Notes under the pieces: generated by a model
What the model was told of the DNA's origin: nothing
The model's input: the letters and a program-made list of their open reading frames with translations, nothing else
Databases searched by the model: none
NCBI GenBank assembly: GCA_017303755.1
Contig: JAFLBS010000007.1
Span: forward strand, 156,470 to 220,469
Direction: 5' to 3'
Length of the DNA stretch: 64,000 bases
Source: Flavobacteriales bacterium
GTDB lineage: Bacteria > Bacteroidota > Bacteroidia > Flavobacteriales > Flavobacteriaceae
Program-made: the position numbers and the translations under genes
Shown: piece by piece, positions 54,265 to 63,913 of the stretch
Position numbering within the stretch: the first letter of the stretch is position 1
How the letters are laid out: every line of letters starts with the position of its first letter

Positions 54265-56202
54265 ATGAACGCATCTACAAGACAAAAAATTACAGCCGCA
54301 ACGCTATTAGTTGCACTCGGAATCATTTATGGCGATATTGGTACCAGTCCGCTTTACGTAATGAAAGCAATAGTTGGCGATCGACCAATTACTGAAGCTT
54401 TGGTGTATGGCGGAATTTCGTGTGTGTTTTGGACACTCACATTTCAAACCACTTTTAAATATGTTTTCTTAACTCTTTCGGCCGATAATCACGGTGAAGG
54501 TGGTGTTTTTTCGCTCTATGCTTTGGTCAAACGATTTGGGAAAGGAAAGTTAGTCATTCCAACCATACTTGGTGCGACAACACTTTTGGCCGACGGAATA
54601 ATCACTCCTCCAATTTCAGTCGCTTCTGCTGTAGAAGGTTTGGAAGCGGTAATACCCAATTTGCCAACCATTCCGATTGTGATTGCAATTCTATCAGGAT
54701 TGTTTATTTTTCAACGTTTCGGAACTCAAAAAGTCGGAATCATTTTCGGTCCAGCTATGGTTGTTTGGTTTTCAATGCTATTGATTTTAGGCTTTTCACA
54801 AATTGTACATCATCCGGATATTTTAAAGGCATTGAATCCGATGTATGCTTATGATTTATTGGTAGAATATCCAAAAGGATTTTGGTTACTAGGAGCGGTT
54901 TTCCTTTGTACAACTGGAGCCGAGGCATTGTATTCTGACTTGGGGCATTGCGGAAAAGAAAACATTCGCATCACTTGGATTTTTGTAAAAATAGCTTTGT
55001 TGACCAATTATTTAGGACAAGGCGCGTGGTTGATGCACCAAAATAGTGATTACTTAAATGGTTTGAATCCGTTTTACGAGATTATGCCACAATGGTTCTT
55101 AATCATCGGAATTGTGATTGCAACGTTAGCAGCTATAATTGCTTCTCAAGCCTTGATTAGTGGTTCTTTTACGTTGGTGAATGAAGCGATTTCATTGAGT
55201 TTTTGGCCGCGCGTTACTTTGAAAAATCCAACCAATTTGAAAGGCCAAATTTACATTCCATCAGTGAATACGATTTTGTGGGTCGGTTGTATTTTGATGA
55301 TTTTATATTTTAAAAATTCAGCACACATGGAAGCAGCATACGGATTTTCAATCACCATTGCCATGCTAATGACTACTGTTTTATTGACCTATTATTTGGT
55401 ATTCATCAAAAAAGTAAAAACCACTTGGGTTGTTTTGATTTTAATTGTGTTTTCGCTAATTGAAGTTTCGTTTTTTATTGCCAATGTAGTTAAAATAAAA
55501 GAACGATGGATGTTCTTATTCTTTGAATTATTCATTTTTATGGTGATGTACGTTTGGTATTTTTCACGTAAAATCAATAATAAATTTTTGAAATTCACCA
55601 ATTTGATGGAACAATCGAATATGTTGAATGAATTGAGCGAAGACGACCAAATTCCGAAATACGCCACTCATTTAATTTATCTCACAAAAGCGAATAAAAC
55701 CTACGAGATTGAAGAGAAGATAGTCAAATCAATATTTTCAAAAAAGCCAAAAAGAGCAGATGTGTACTGGTTTTTGCACATCAACAGAACGAATGAACCT
55801 TTTACTTTAAATTATGAAGTGGTTGAACTTTTAGACGATAAAGTCATCAAAGTGATTTTGAATGTTGGTTTCCGTGTACAACCTAAAGTGGAATTATATT
55901 TCAAGAAAATTGTGCAAGATTTGGTTGAACGCAAAGAACTCAATCTGCATATTCGTCCAGATGGTTCGACCAAATACAACTCAGAACCCGATTTGAAATT
56001 TGTCATCATCGAAAAATTCATTTCGGTTGAAAACGAATTTGCCTTAAAAGAAGGCTGGCTCTTGACGTCTTATTTCTGGCTCAAAAAACTCTCACTTTCA
56101 GATGAACGCGCCTTTGGTTTGGACAAAAGTGATGTGGCTATCGAAGAATATCCGATGGTGTATTCGCCAGTAAACAGTCTTGAATTGAATCGGAAAAATT
56201 AA
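54265..56202 (+). CDS. kup: Kup-family potassium transporter
   Basis: Proton-coupled K+ uptake in the inner membrane. 645 residues. The N-terminus carries GIIYGDIGTSPLYVMKAIV (about 20-38), the family's first-helix motif; ADNHGEGGVFSLYALV and LADGIITPPISVASAVEGLE follow. About 12 hydrophobic segments end near residue 430; a cytoplasmic C-terminal domain of about 200 residues (HLIYLTKANKTYEIEEKIVKSIF...) is typical. It lies directly after the KdpDE-like pair. Confidence 0.96.
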   Translation: MNASTRQKITAATLLVALGIIYGDIGTSPLYVMKAIVGDRPITEALVYGGISCVFWTLTFQTTFKYVFLTLSADNHGEGGVFSLYALVKRFGKGKLVIPTILGATTLLADGIITPPISVASAVEGLEAVIPNLPTIPIVIAILSGLFIFQRFGTQKVGIIFGPAMVVWFSMLLILGFSQIVHHPDILKALNPMYAYDLLVEYPKGFWLLGAVFLCTTGAEALYSDLGHCGKENIRITWIFVKIALLTNYLGQGAWLMHQNSDYLNGLNPFYEIMPQWFLIIGIVIATLAAIIASQALISGSFTLVNEAISLSFWPRVTLKNPTNLKGQIYIPSVNTILWVGCILMILYFKNSAHMEAAYGFSITIAMLMTTVLLTYYLVFIKKVKTTWVVLILIVFSLIEVSFFIANVVKIKERWMFLFFELFIFMVMYVWYFSRKINNKFLKFTNLMEQSNMLNELSEDDQIPKYATHLIYLTKANKTYEIEEKIVKSIFSKKPKRADVYWFLHINRTNEPFTLNYEVVELLDDKVIKVILNVGFRVQPKVELYFKKIVQDLVERKELNLHIRPDGSTKYNSEPDLKFVIIEKFISVENEFALKEGWLLTSYFWLKKLSLSDERAFGLDKSDVAIEEYPMVYSPVNSLELNRKN

Positions 56203-56214
56203 TACTATTGCACT

Positions 56215-57273
56215 ATGAAAAAATCACTTTTATTTACAACATTATTCTTTTTTAATCTATTTTTTGCTCAAGAAAAATCCGATTTTAAAATTAACTTTTC
56301 TGGTTTCTTAGAAACGTATTACGCTTTCGATTTGAATCAGCCCACTACTGAAACTAAGTTGCCGTTTATGTACAATTACAATCGGCATAACGAATTCAAT
56401 GTCAATATTGGTTTGCTTCGAGCAAAAGTAGAATATGAAAACGCGTATGCCAACATTGCCTTGCATTCAGGAACTTATGTGGATGATAATTATGCCAATG
56501 AAAAAATCAAGTACTTGAACGAAGCTTTTGTGGGTTTGTATTTGGATCAAGCCAAAAAGAATACCATAGAAGTCGGAATTTTACCCAGTTATATTGGGTT
56601 TGAATCGGCCACAACAGCGACTAATTTGACATTGACACGATCAATTTTGGCTGAAAATTCGCCGTATTTTATGACTGGTGTAAAATACAACTACAAACCT
56701 AATGCGAAATGGAGTTTCTCAGGTTTGGTGACTAATGGTTGGCAGCGAATCAATCGACCTGAAAAAGATGTGATTCCAGCATTTGGAACTCAAATTATCT
56801 ACAAATCTTCGGATAATTCAACACTCAATTGGAGCACATTTGCAGGAAAAGAATATTATGGAACGGAGTTAGCCATGCGTTATTTTAGTAATGCCTATTG
56901 GGATTACAAATGGAATTCCAAATGGCGTACTATTGTTGGTTTTGATTACGGATTGCAAGATGTATCATCGCGAAACCAAAAGCATGAAAGTTGGCTAAGT
57001 CCTGTAGCGATTGCTCAGTATTCATTAAGTTCAAAATGGCAAACTGCTTTTAGAGTTGAATATTATCAAGACAAGAAAAACATAATTATAGCGACTAATG
57101 ATGCCTTTGAAACGATGGGTTTTTCATTCAATGCCGATTATTTGTTCGATTCAAAGGTAAAATGGCGCACAGAAGCCCGTTATTTGGACAGTAAAGAAAA
57201 AGTTTTTGTTAAAGAAGACGATTTAATTAACTCCAATTTCTTTCTGACAACAAGTTTGAGTTTTGAGTTTTAA
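56215..57273 (+). CDS. Outer-membrane beta-barrel porin (BBP2/OmpL-like)
   Basis: 352 residues, signal peptide MKKSLLFTTLFFFNLFFAQ. The mature part begins DFKINFSGFLETYYAFDLNQPT and shows the strand-turn-strand pattern of a porin (NVNIGLLRAKVEYENAYANIALHSGTYVDDNY, NTIEVGILPSYIGFES, KWRTIVGFDYGLQD), ending LTTSLSFEF with a terminal Phe, as in barrels. It begins 12 bases after kup and is probably co-transcribed, so it may be the matching outer-membrane path for ions. Confidence 0.85.
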   Translation: MKKSLLFTTLFFFNLFFAQEKSDFKINFSGFLETYYAFDLNQPTTETKLPFMYNYNRHNEFNVNIGLLRAKVEYENAYANIALHSGTYVDDNYANEKIKYLNEAFVGLYLDQAKKNTIEVGILPSYIGFESATTATNLTLTRSILAENSPYFMTGVKYNYKPNAKWSFSGLVTNGWQRINRPEKDVIPAFGTQIIYKSSDNSTLNWSTFAGKEYYGTELAMRYFSNAYWDYKWNSKWRTIVGFDYGLQDVSSRNQKHESWLSPVAIAQYSLSSKWQTAFRVEYYQDKKNIIIATNDAFETMGFSFNADYLFDSKVKWRTEARYLDSKEKVFVKEDDLINSNFFLTTSLSFEF

Positions 57274-57307
57274 TTTTATATTTTAGCTCACTCTCAAACC
57301 CAATTTC

Positions 57308-58360
57308 ATGCAAAGCAAATTAGCAGTTGTTAAACGGTATTTCCGATTCCTTTTTGATCTAAAATCGACACAAGAAGATGAAGAGTTAACGTATAACGAA
57401 GTCAAGGAAGGAATTGTTTTCAAAGGGAAAAACCTTTGGTTGTTGGCTATTGCGATTGTGATCTCATGTATTGGTTTGAACATCAATTCGAAGTCTGCCG
57501 TAATTGGAGCAATGATTATTTCACCGTTAATGGGACCGATTTTTGGAATTGCTTTTTCGTTGGGAATTTCAGATGCTGATTTACTTAAATTGAGTTTTCG
57601 AAATGCGCTGCGAATCATCATCATCAGTTTGATTTTCTCTACTTTATACTATTTGATAACGCCGTATTCGATTCCAACAGACGAATTATTATCGTTTTCA
57701 AAACCTACCATTTTTGATGTTTTATTGGCTTTTGCTGGCGGAATAGCGGGTTTTATAGCCATTTCCCGTCACAATGGAACTCAAGTTTTGATTGGTGTAG
57801 CTGTTGCAACATCGTGTATTCCGCCTTTATGTACTGCTGGTTTCGGATTAGCTACTTGGCAATGGCAATATCTAGTTGGTGGTTTGTATACGTATTTAAT
57901 AAATGCCTTGTTTATTTGTGTTGGTGCCTATATCATTGTACGCTTTTTAAAATTTCATAAACAATCCGATGCTATTGTAAAAAACGCACATTCATGGTTC
58001 GGGATTTTAACTGTAATTACCATTTTACCTGCCATTTATCTGGCGTATGAATTGGCATCTGAAAATGTATTTAAAAGTAAAGCACAGTTTTTTGTAAATT
58101 CTGAAATTGATTCCAAATACCATGTGGTCGATACTAACATTGATTCGGAATTGCAATTAATTGAAGTAGACATTACCGTTGAAAATTACGATGAAAGCCT
58201 ACAAAAAAACATCGAAAAAAAATTGAACGATTTTAAACTTCAAAACGCTAAAATTAAAGTCTATCAAACCATTGAAGCAGGAAATCATAATCGGAATGAG
58301 TTTGATTCATTACGTAAAGAAATTGAAGCTTTGAAACAACAAGTAAAAAGCGATAAATAA
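57308..58360 (+). CDS. DUF389-family membrane protein
   Basis: 350 residues. Six or so hydrophobic segments (about 38-245) with the family core GLNINSKSAVIGAMIISPLMGPIFGIAFSLG and LLAFAGGIAGFIAISRHNGTQVLIGVAVATSCIPPLCTAGFG, then a cytoplasmic tail (about 265-350) with a coiled coil near the end (FDSLRKEIEALKQQVKS). The function of DUF389 proteins is not established. It sits in the kup operon, 34 bases after the porin gene, so an envelope ion role is inferred from position. Confidence 0.88.
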   Translation: MQSKLAVVKRYFRFLFDLKSTQEDEELTYNEVKEGIVFKGKNLWLLAIAIVISCIGLNINSKSAVIGAMIISPLMGPIFGIAFSLGISDADLLKLSFRNALRIIIISLIFSTLYYLITPYSIPTDELLSFSKPTIFDVLLAFAGGIAGFIAISRHNGTQVLIGVAVATSCIPPLCTAGFGLATWQWQYLVGGLYTYLINALFICVGAYIIVRFLKFHKQSDAIVKNAHSWFGILTVITILPAIYLAYELASENVFKSKAQFFVNSEIDSKYHVVDTNIDSELQLIEVDITVENYDESLQKNIEKKLNDFKLQNAKIKVYQTIEAGNHNRNEFDSLRKEIEALKQQVKSDK

Positions 58361-58369
58361 AAACTTTAA

Positions 58370-58438
58370 ATTTCAGCCATCGGTGTTGAAAGCGAATTGG
58401 GTTTAGGAAGTACTTTTTATTTTAAATTGAATGTATAA
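58370..58438 (+). pseudogene. Remnant of a histidine-kinase C-terminus
   Basis: The plus strand reads ISAIGVESELGLGSTFYFKLNV followed by a stop at 58436-58438 (given in two parts: ISAIGVESELG and LGSTFYFKLNV). This matches the last strand-turn-strand of HATPase domains (VESELGxGSTFYFxL). There is no upstream kinase sequence, only the DUF389 stop ten bases earlier, so it looks like the broken end of a lost kinase gene. It is 23 codons long and not a functional gene. Confidence 0.7.
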
Positions 58439-58505
58439 ACTACAATTGAATTAATTATGAAACTATAACTAATAATCATGTAACATACTTCTTGTGCTTC
58501 ACATT

Positions 58506-58513
58506 TAACTTTG
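58506..58513 (+). promoter_or_regulatory. -7 promoter box for the lipocalin-like gene
   Basis: TAACTTTG fits TAnnTTTG; 27 bases before the ATG at 58541. This also argues against an upstream start at 58511, which would overlap the box. Confidence 0.55.
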
Positions 58514-58540
58514 TCCTATAACAATTTAATATTGAAAAAC

Positions 58541-58975
58541 ATGAAAACAGTAAGCTTAGTAAAAACGAGTATGATGGTTGCCTTGGTATTGGGAATGGGA
58601 TTTATAGGAAGCTCTTGTAGTGATGACGATAATGGAGGAGAAACTGTTGCACCATTAGCTGGAAAATGGAGATTTAGTAAAGTAGGAACAACAATTAATG
58701 GTGTAGAAACCTTAGTTGACGCACCGCAAAATCAAGCAGGCTGTGAAAGAGACTTTATTGAGTTAAAATCGGACAACACTCTTGTTGAAGGTGACTATGA
58801 TTCGACCATAGATGCTTGTGCATTGTTTACAGATAACGGAATTTATTCTAGATCAAATAACAATTTAACACGTGTGGTTGATGGAGTTACGACAGTTCAA
58901 GATATTGAAAATTTAACACTTAGTGAACTTAAATTAAAAAATGCTAGCGGTGCTATTGAATTGTACATCAGATAG
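58541..58975 (+). CDS. Lipocalin-like lipoprotein
   Basis: 144 residues from the ATG at 58541. Lipoprotein signal MKTVSLVKTSMMVALVLGMGFIGSSC with the acylated Cys at 26, followed by an Asp/Gly-rich linker. Domain: LAGKWRFSKVGTTINGVET, a conserved C in QAGCERDFIELKSDNTLVEGDYDSTIDACALF (two Cys, likely a disulfide), then YSRSNNNLTRVVDG and LKLKNASGAIELYIR. Fits the lipocalin-like domain of small Bacteroidetes lipoproteins. Function unknown. Confidence 0.82.
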   Translation: MKTVSLVKTSMMVALVLGMGFIGSSCSDDDNGGETVAPLAGKWRFSKVGTTINGVETLVDAPQNQAGCERDFIELKSDNTLVEGDYDSTIDACALFTDNGIYSRSNNNLTRVVDGVTTVQDIENLTLSELKLKNASGAIELYIR

Positions 58976-59024
58976 TTTATCTGAATGATTCTTTTACTCT
59001 TGCCTTTTTAAGGAAGCTGAGTCT

Positions 59025-59060
59025 GAAACGGAGACGACTTACCAAAGTGGTTTCCGTTTC
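59025..59060. terminator. Terminator hairpin between the lipocalin-like gene and sdaA
   Basis: GAAACGGA (59025-59032) and TCCGTTTC (59053-59060) form a stem with a 20-base loop; TTTTCTT follows on the plus strand. It lies between two convergent genes. Confidence 0.65.
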
Positions 59061-59079
59061 TTTTCTTATGGAAAATGAT

Positions 59080-60504
59080 TTAACAATCGGCTACATTTAC
59101 CGCAACTGCCAATCCACCTTCGGAAGTTTCTTTGTATTTAGAGTTCATGTCTTTGGCGGTTTGCCACATGGTATTAATGACTTTATCCAACGGAACTTTG
59201 GCATTTTTAGCATCAGTTTCCATGGCTAATTCGGCGGCATTAATCGCTTTTATTGCTCCCATAGTATTGCGCTCGATACACGGAATTTGCACTAAACCAC
59301 CAATCGGATCACACGTCAATCCCAAATGATGTTCCATGGCAATTTCGGCGGCCATTTGTACTTGCTCTGGAGTTCCACCCATAACTTCACACAACGCAGC
59401 AGCAGCCATCGCAGAAGAAACGCCAATTTCAGCTTGACATCCGCCCATTGCCGCAGAAATAGTAGAACCTTTTTTGAAAATACTACCAATTTCGCCCGCG
59501 ACCATCAAAAATTGTTTGATTTCTTTTTCGCCAGCATCGTGGTTTTCAATCACTAAATAGTACATCAAAACTGCCGGAATTACTCCAGCGCTTCCGTTGG
59601 TTGGAGCAGTAACTACACGACCTAAAGCAGCATTGACTTCATTGACAGCCAAAGCAAAACACGAAACCCATTTGAGGATTTGGCGGAATTTTACTTCGGT
59701 TTTGCGAATCGTTTCAAGCCATTCCTGTGGATTGTTGTAATTGGACAAACCTATTAAACCTTGGTGCATGTCAAAAGCGCGTCGACGTACATTTAATCCA
59801 CCAGGAAGAATTCCTTCGCTATGGCAACCAATGTACATGCATTCGAGCATGGTGTTCCAAATGCGCATCAATTCGGAGTGGATTTCTTCTTCCGAACGCA
59901 TTGATTTTTCGTTTTCATACACCACTTCAGAAATCGATTTATTCAAATCGTTACAATACGCTAGGAGTTCTTCCGCATTTTGAATCGGATAGGGAAATGC
60001 ACATTTTATTTGATGCTTTTTCTTAGCATTGACGCGTTCTTCTTTGACTACAAATCCGCCGCCAATAGAGTAGAAGGTAGAGGAAAATTCCTTGTCGGAA
60101 GTATAGGCTGTAAACGTCAAACCATTGGCGTGAAAAGGCAAAAAGTTTTTATTAAAAACGATGTCAGTATCAGGAAAAAAAGCAATAGTGAATTGATTTC
60201 CTAGAATGAGTTGTTGGTTGGAATTGATGGAAGTAATGATTTTGTCAATGTTTTCGACGGGAATGTATTCGGGATCTTGACCACTTAAACCGAGCATTAC
60301 GGCCAAATCAGTAGCGTGACCTTTCCCGGTTAACGATAACGAACCATACAAATCGACTTTTACGCGAGTTACTTTTTCCAATAACTGTTCTTGATGAAGT
60401 TCGGCTAAAAATCGTTCGGCAGCGCGCCATGGTCCGAGTGTGTGCGAACTCGATGGTCCGACACCAATTTTCAACATATCAAAAACCGAAATGCATTCTT
60501 CCAT
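59080..60504 (-). CDS. sdaA: L-serine ammonia-lyase, single-chain, iron-sulfur type
   Basis: Deaminates L-serine to pyruvate and NH3 with a [4Fe-4S] cluster. 474 residues from the ATG at 60504 ([26 protein letters not shown]), in which the SSSHTLGP motif is family-typical. Cluster-region cysteines are seen in [23 protein letters not shown] and QIPCIERN. The longer frame to 60528 begins with GTG inside a promoter box (60528-60535), so the shorter start is right. Known homologues are oxygen-sensitive. Ends 20 bases from a terminator; divergent from rarD. Confidence 0.95.
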   Translation of the reverse strand: MEECISVFDMLKIGVGPSSSHTLGPWRAAERFLAELHQEQLLEKVTRVKVDLYGSLSLTGKGHATDLAVMLGLSGQDPEYIPVENIDKIITSINSNQQLILGNQFTIAFFPDTDIVFNKNFLPFHANGLTFTAYTSDKEFSSTFYSIGGGFVVKEERVNAKKKHQIKCAFPYPIQNAEELLAYCNDLNKSISEVVYENEKSMRSEEEIHSELMRIWNTMLECMYIGCHSEGILPGGLNVRRRAFDMHQGLIGLSNYNNPQEWLETIRKTEVKFRQILKWVSCFALAVNEVNAALGRVVTAPTNGSAGVIPAVLMYYLVIENHDAGEKEIKQFLMVAGEIGSIFKKGSTISAAMGGCQAEIGVSSAMAAAALCEVMGGTPEQVQMAAEIAMEHHLGLTCDPIGGLVQIPCIERNTMGAIKAINAAELAMETDAKNAKVPLDKVINTMWQTAKDMNSKYKETSEGGLAVAVNVADC

Positions 60505-60527
60505 ACCTAAACGTTTTGTTTCCATCA

Positions 60528-60535
60528 CAAATATA
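60528..60535 (-). promoter_or_regulatory. -7 promoter box for sdaA
   Basis: Minus-strand TATATTTG fits TAnnTTTG. Its transcript would start near 60520, downstream of the GTG at 60528 and ATG at 60525; this decides for the ATG at 60504. Confidence 0.6.
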
Positions 60536-60716
60536 AGCGAAAGAATTGTTGAATTTTTACTCAGCAGATTAAAAAATGTTTTTTTAGCAATTCAAAGTTG
60601 TTTTTTTTGTTGATAGTGTAAAAATAAAAGCTTGATTGTCATTTTTTTGGCATGAAAAAGGAGAGTTTTAATCCCTAATTAATTGTTATAATTTCGATTA
60701 CTAAAACCCAATTCTC

Positions 60717-60724
60717 TATTTTTG
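60717..60724 (+). promoter_or_regulatory. -7 promoter box for rarD
   Basis: TATTTTTG fits TAnnTTTG. It covers the TTG at 60722, so translation should begin downstream; the in-frame GTG at 60740 is the best start. Confidence 0.5.
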
Positions 60725-60739
60725 CACCAAATTATTCCT

Positions 60740-61636
60740 GTGCAAATCAACAAATATTTTCTCGCAGCGCTTTCTTCCTTTATTATTTGGGGATTTTTTA
60801 GTTTGGCATTAAAACCATTACACGATTATCCGTCGTTGGATATTTTGTTTTACAGAGTGTTTTTTGCTACTGTTTTATTGCTTCTGATTTCTGCTTTCTT
60901 GAGAAGAAAAGTAGTGTTGCGCGATTGGCTGGCTTTGCAACAATTGACACAGAAAGAACGGATTAAAGCATTATTTCTAACAGTCGTTGGCGGGTTTTTA
61001 CTCATTATCAATTGGTTTTTGTTCATTTATGCGATTAATCATGTGAGTTTGCAATCGGCGTCGTTTGCGTACATGATTTGCCCGATAATCACTACTATAC
61101 TCGCTTTTATTATTTTGAAGGAACAACTTTCCAAGTGGCAATGGTTTTCGGTTGTGTTGTGTGTGATTAGTTGTGCCTTATTGTCAATGGGTCATGTAAC
61201 CGAATTGATGTACAGTTTGACCATCGCCTTTTCGTTTGCTTTTTATTTGATTAGTCAACGTAAGAACAGTTTGTTTGATCGATTCAACATCTTAACGGTA
61301 CAAATGCTAATTGCTTCGTTGGTTAGTATTCCTTTTTTTCCTGAGTATAGCGGTCCGATTCCCACAGCATCTTTATTTTATATATTATTGATGGTGGTTG
61401 TGGTAGTTTTTACCATTATTCCGTTGTTTTTGAATTTGTATGCATTGAAAGGAATGAACTCGTCGGAAGTTGGTATTTTGATGTACACCAATCCGCTGAT
61501 TCACTTTTTTCTAGCCATTTTTTATTTTAAAGAAGAAATGAATGTAGTTCAAATAAGTTCGTATTTGTTGATACTGATTTCAATTGTCATTTTTAATGAA
61601 AAAGTACTTTTTAGAAAGCAATCGATTCAAGCGTAA
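60740..61636 (+). CDS. rarD: RarD-type EamA-family transporter
   Basis: Inner-membrane transporter of the drug/metabolite superfamily; RarD proteins were named for chloramphenicol sensitivity, and the substrate is not established. 298 residues from GTG at 60740 (VQINKYFLAALSSFIIWGFFSLALKPL), with ten hydrophobic segments in two EamA halves. FIIWGFF and LVVFFF-like motifs and LKEQLSKWQWFSVVLCVISC with the conserved Glu are family features. An in-frame TTG at 60722 is excluded because it lies in the promoter box. It is a single gene, divergent from sdaA. Confidence 0.9.
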   Translation: MQINKYFLAALSSFIIWGFFSLALKPLHDYPSLDILFYRVFFATVLLLLISAFLRRKVVLRDWLALQQLTQKERIKALFLTVVGGFLLIINWFLFIYAINHVSLQSASFAYMICPIITTILAFIILKEQLSKWQWFSVVLCVISCALLSMGHVTELMYSLTIAFSFAFYLISQRKNSLFDRFNILTVQMLIASLVSIPFFPEYSGPIPTASLFYILLMVVVVVFTIIPLFLNLYALKGMNSSEVGILMYTNPLIHFFLAIFYFKEEMNVVQISSYLLILISIVIFNEKVLFRKQSIQA

Positions 61637-61661
61637 TTTCCACTGAAAAACAACTCGTACT

Positions 61662-61737
61662 AGCCCAGATCGCAGTGGAAAGCTTTGCTAGCAGAACGAC
61701 TATTTTTTATTGACAGTACACCGCGACCAACGGAAGC
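61662..61737 (+). repeat. Dispersed intergenic repeat, copy B
   Basis: Opens AGCCCAGATCGCAGTGGAAA and closes GCGACCAACGGAAGC (61723-61737), the same block order as copy A on the opposite strand at 6673-6598. The inner 40 bases differ, so only the ends are well conserved. Confidence 0.65.
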
Positions 61738-61946
61738 GCGTGGAATGGCTTAGAAAAAAAGGAGTAATGGTAGCAAACTTGTAACGAAGAGCTGGAATTA
61801 GCTTCTAGAGAAGTTTCAAGTTTTATTTCGCTGCGCTACATACAATTCGGCTTCGCCTCGGGTCAAGTTTCAGGTTGATGGTGTTGAAAATGCCATCTTG
61901 TCATACAATTTACATAAAAAACTGCCAAAATCACCATAATTCTCTA

Positions 61947-61963
61947 TTGGCATAATGATTGCT
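61947..61963 (+). promoter_or_regulatory. Sigma-54-type (-24/-12) promoter of dnaK
   Basis: TTGGCATAATGATTGCT has GG at 61949-61950 and GC at 61961-61962 with exactly ten bases between them, as sigma-54 promoters need, and fits TGGCAYrnnnnTTGCW. It predicts a transcript start near 61974 and a leader of about 47 bases. The element differs from the TAnnTTTG boxes of the other genes in this window. A possible activator site, ACTGCCAAAATCACCAT, is 10 bases upstream. Confidence 0.65.
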
Positions 61964-62020
61964 TTTTGTGAATCAAGTTTTGAATAGAAATAAAAAACGC
62001 ACAATAAAATAATAAAAAAA

Positions 62021-63913
62021 ATGGGAAAAATTATTGGTATCGATTTAGGTACAACCAATTCTTGCGTGTCAGTTATGGAAGGTGGAGAACCAGTTGTAAT
62101 TGCTAATGCAGAAGGAAAAAGAACAACACCATCTGTAATTGCATTTGTAGACGGTGGCGAAATCAAAGTGGGTGATCCAGCAAAAAGACAAGCTGTAACA
62201 AATCCTACTAAAACCATAGCGTCAATCAAACGTTTTATGGGTAATAAATATTCTGAAAGTGCTAAAGAAGCATCGACAGTAGCTTATAAAGTGGTAAAAG
62301 GCGACAACGATACTCCACGTGTGGATATTGATGGTCGTTTGTATACACCACAAGAATTGTCAGCTATGACACTTCAAAAAATGAAAAAAACAGCCGAAGA
62401 CTATTTAGGTCAAACGGTAACGGAAGCAGTTATTACGGTTCCAGCCTACTTTAACGATGCACAACGTCAGGCTACGAAAGAAGCTGGTGAAATTGCAGGT
62501 TTAAAAGTAATGCGTATTATCAACGAGCCAACGGCAGCAGCTTTGGCGTATGGTTTGGACAAACAAGGTAAAGATCAAAAAATTGCAGTATACGATTTAG
62601 GTGGTGGAACGTTTGATATTTCGGTATTAGAATTAGGAGATGGTGTTTTTGAAGTGCTTTCTACTAACGGTGATACTCACTTAGGTGGAGACGATTTTGA
62701 CCAAGTAATCATCGATTGGATGGCGAACGAATTCAACAGCGAAGAAGGTGTTGATTTGCGTAAAGATCCAATGGCGTTACAACGTTTGAAAGAAGCCGCT
62801 GAAAAAGCTAAGATTGAGTTATCATCTTCAACACAAACTGAAATCAACTTGCCTTATGTAACGGCAACGGCTAGTGGACCAAAACACTTAGTAAAAACAT
62901 TAACTAGAGCAAAATTCGAGCAATTGGCTGAAACTTTAGTAAAACGTTCGATGGATCCAGTAGCCAAAGCGTTGAAAGATGCAGGTTTGTCTACTTCTGA
63001 CATTGACGAAGTAATTTTAGTGGGTGGTTCAACTCGTATTCCAGTAATTCAAGAGCAAGTAGAGAAATTCTTTGGTAAAAAACCATCAAAAGGAGTAAAT
63101 CCGGATGAAGTAGTAGCGATTGGAGCTGCAATTCAAGGTGGAGTTTTAACTGGTGATGTAAAAGATGTATTATTGTTAGACGTTACGCCTTTATCATTGG
63201 GAATTGAAACTATGGGTAATGTAATGACTAAATTAATTGAGTCGAATACTACCATTCCAACCAAAAAATCACAAGTATTCTCTACGGCTGCGGACAACCA
63301 ACCAAGTGTTGAAATTCACGTGTTACAAGGTGAAAGAACCATGGCGGGTGATAACAAAACGATTGGTCGTTTCCACTTAGATGGAATTCCACCAGCGCCA
63401 AGAGGTGTTCCGCAAATTGAAGTAACTTTTGATATTGATGCTAATGGTATCATCAAAGTTTCGGCTACTGATAAAGGAACTGGAAAATCGCATGACATTC
63501 GTATTGAAGCATCTTCAGGATTGACTCCGGAAGAAATCGAAAGAATGAAAAAAGATGCTGAAATGAATGCTGAAGCAGACAGAGTAGCTAAAGAAAAAGC
63601 AGATAAATTGAACGAAGCAGACAGTATGATTTTCCAAACTGAAAGTCAGTTGAAAGAACTAGGCGATAAATTATCTGACGATCATAAAGTAGGTATTGAA
63701 AGTGCTTTAACCGAATTAAGAGCAGCACACCAATCGCAAGATTTAGACGCTATTCAAAGAGGTTTAGACGCTGTAAACGCTGCTTGGAAAACTGCAACTG
63801 AAGCTATGTATGCACAAGGTGGCGCTGATCAAGGTCAGGCTCAAGAAGCACAGCCACAAGCTGATGCTAACGGAGATCAAACACAAGATGTAGATTTCGA
63901 AGAAGTAAAATAA
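62021..63913 (+). CDS. dnaK: Chaperone DnaK (Hsp70)
   Basis: ATP-driven chaperone. 630 residues. ATPase motifs: [19 protein letters not shown] (4-22), [39 protein letters not shown], and GGDDFD; the linker [15 protein letters not shown] (about 384-398) joins the substrate-binding part. The C-terminal lid (about 500-600) and an Ala/Gln/Asp-rich tail ending [10 protein letters not shown] follow. dnaJ and grpE are not downstream in the window. A sigma-54-type promoter precedes it. Confidence 0.99.
   Translation: MGKIIGIDLGTTNSCVSVMEGGEPVVIANAEGKRTTPSVIAFVDGGEIKVGDPAKRQAVTNPTKTIASIKRFMGNKYSESAKEASTVAYKVVKGDNDTPRVDIDGRLYTPQELSAMTLQKMKKTAEDYLGQTVTEAVITVPAYFNDAQRQATKEAGEIAGLKVMRIINEPTAAALAYGLDKQGKDQKIAVYDLGGGTFDISVLELGDGVFEVLSTNGDTHLGGDDFDQVIIDWMANEFNSEEGVDLRKDPMALQRLKEAAEKAKIELSSSTQTEINLPYVTATASGPKHLVKTLTRAKFEQLAETLVKRSMDPVAKALKDAGLSTSDIDEVILVGGSTRIPVIQEQVEKFFGKKPSKGVNPDEVVAIGAAIQGGVLTGDVKDVLLLDVTPLSLGIETMGNVMTKLIESNTTIPTKKSQVFSTAADNQPSVEIHVLQGERTMAGDNKTIGRFHLDGIPPAPRGVPQIEVTFDIDANGIIKVSATDKGTGKSHDIRIEASSGLTPEEIERMKKDAEMNAEADRVAKEKADKLNEADSMIFQTESQLKELGDKLSDDHKVGIESALTELRAAHQSQDLDAIQRGLDAVNAAWKTATEAMYAQGGADQGQAQEAQPQADANGDQTQDVDFEEVK

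Larger units (their letters stand above)
61637..62020. other. Intergenic region with dispersed repeat and the dnaK promoter
   Basis: About 384 bases without a gene. The left part has the dispersed repeat (61662-61737) and other GC-rich words such as TTTCGCTGCGCTACAT and ATTCGGCTTCGCCTCGGG (61823-61862). The right part (from about 61890) is AT-rich with TTGTCATACAATTTACATAA, the inverted-type word ACTGCCAAAATCACCAT (61921-61937) and the -24/-12 promoter. Confidence 0.75.
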
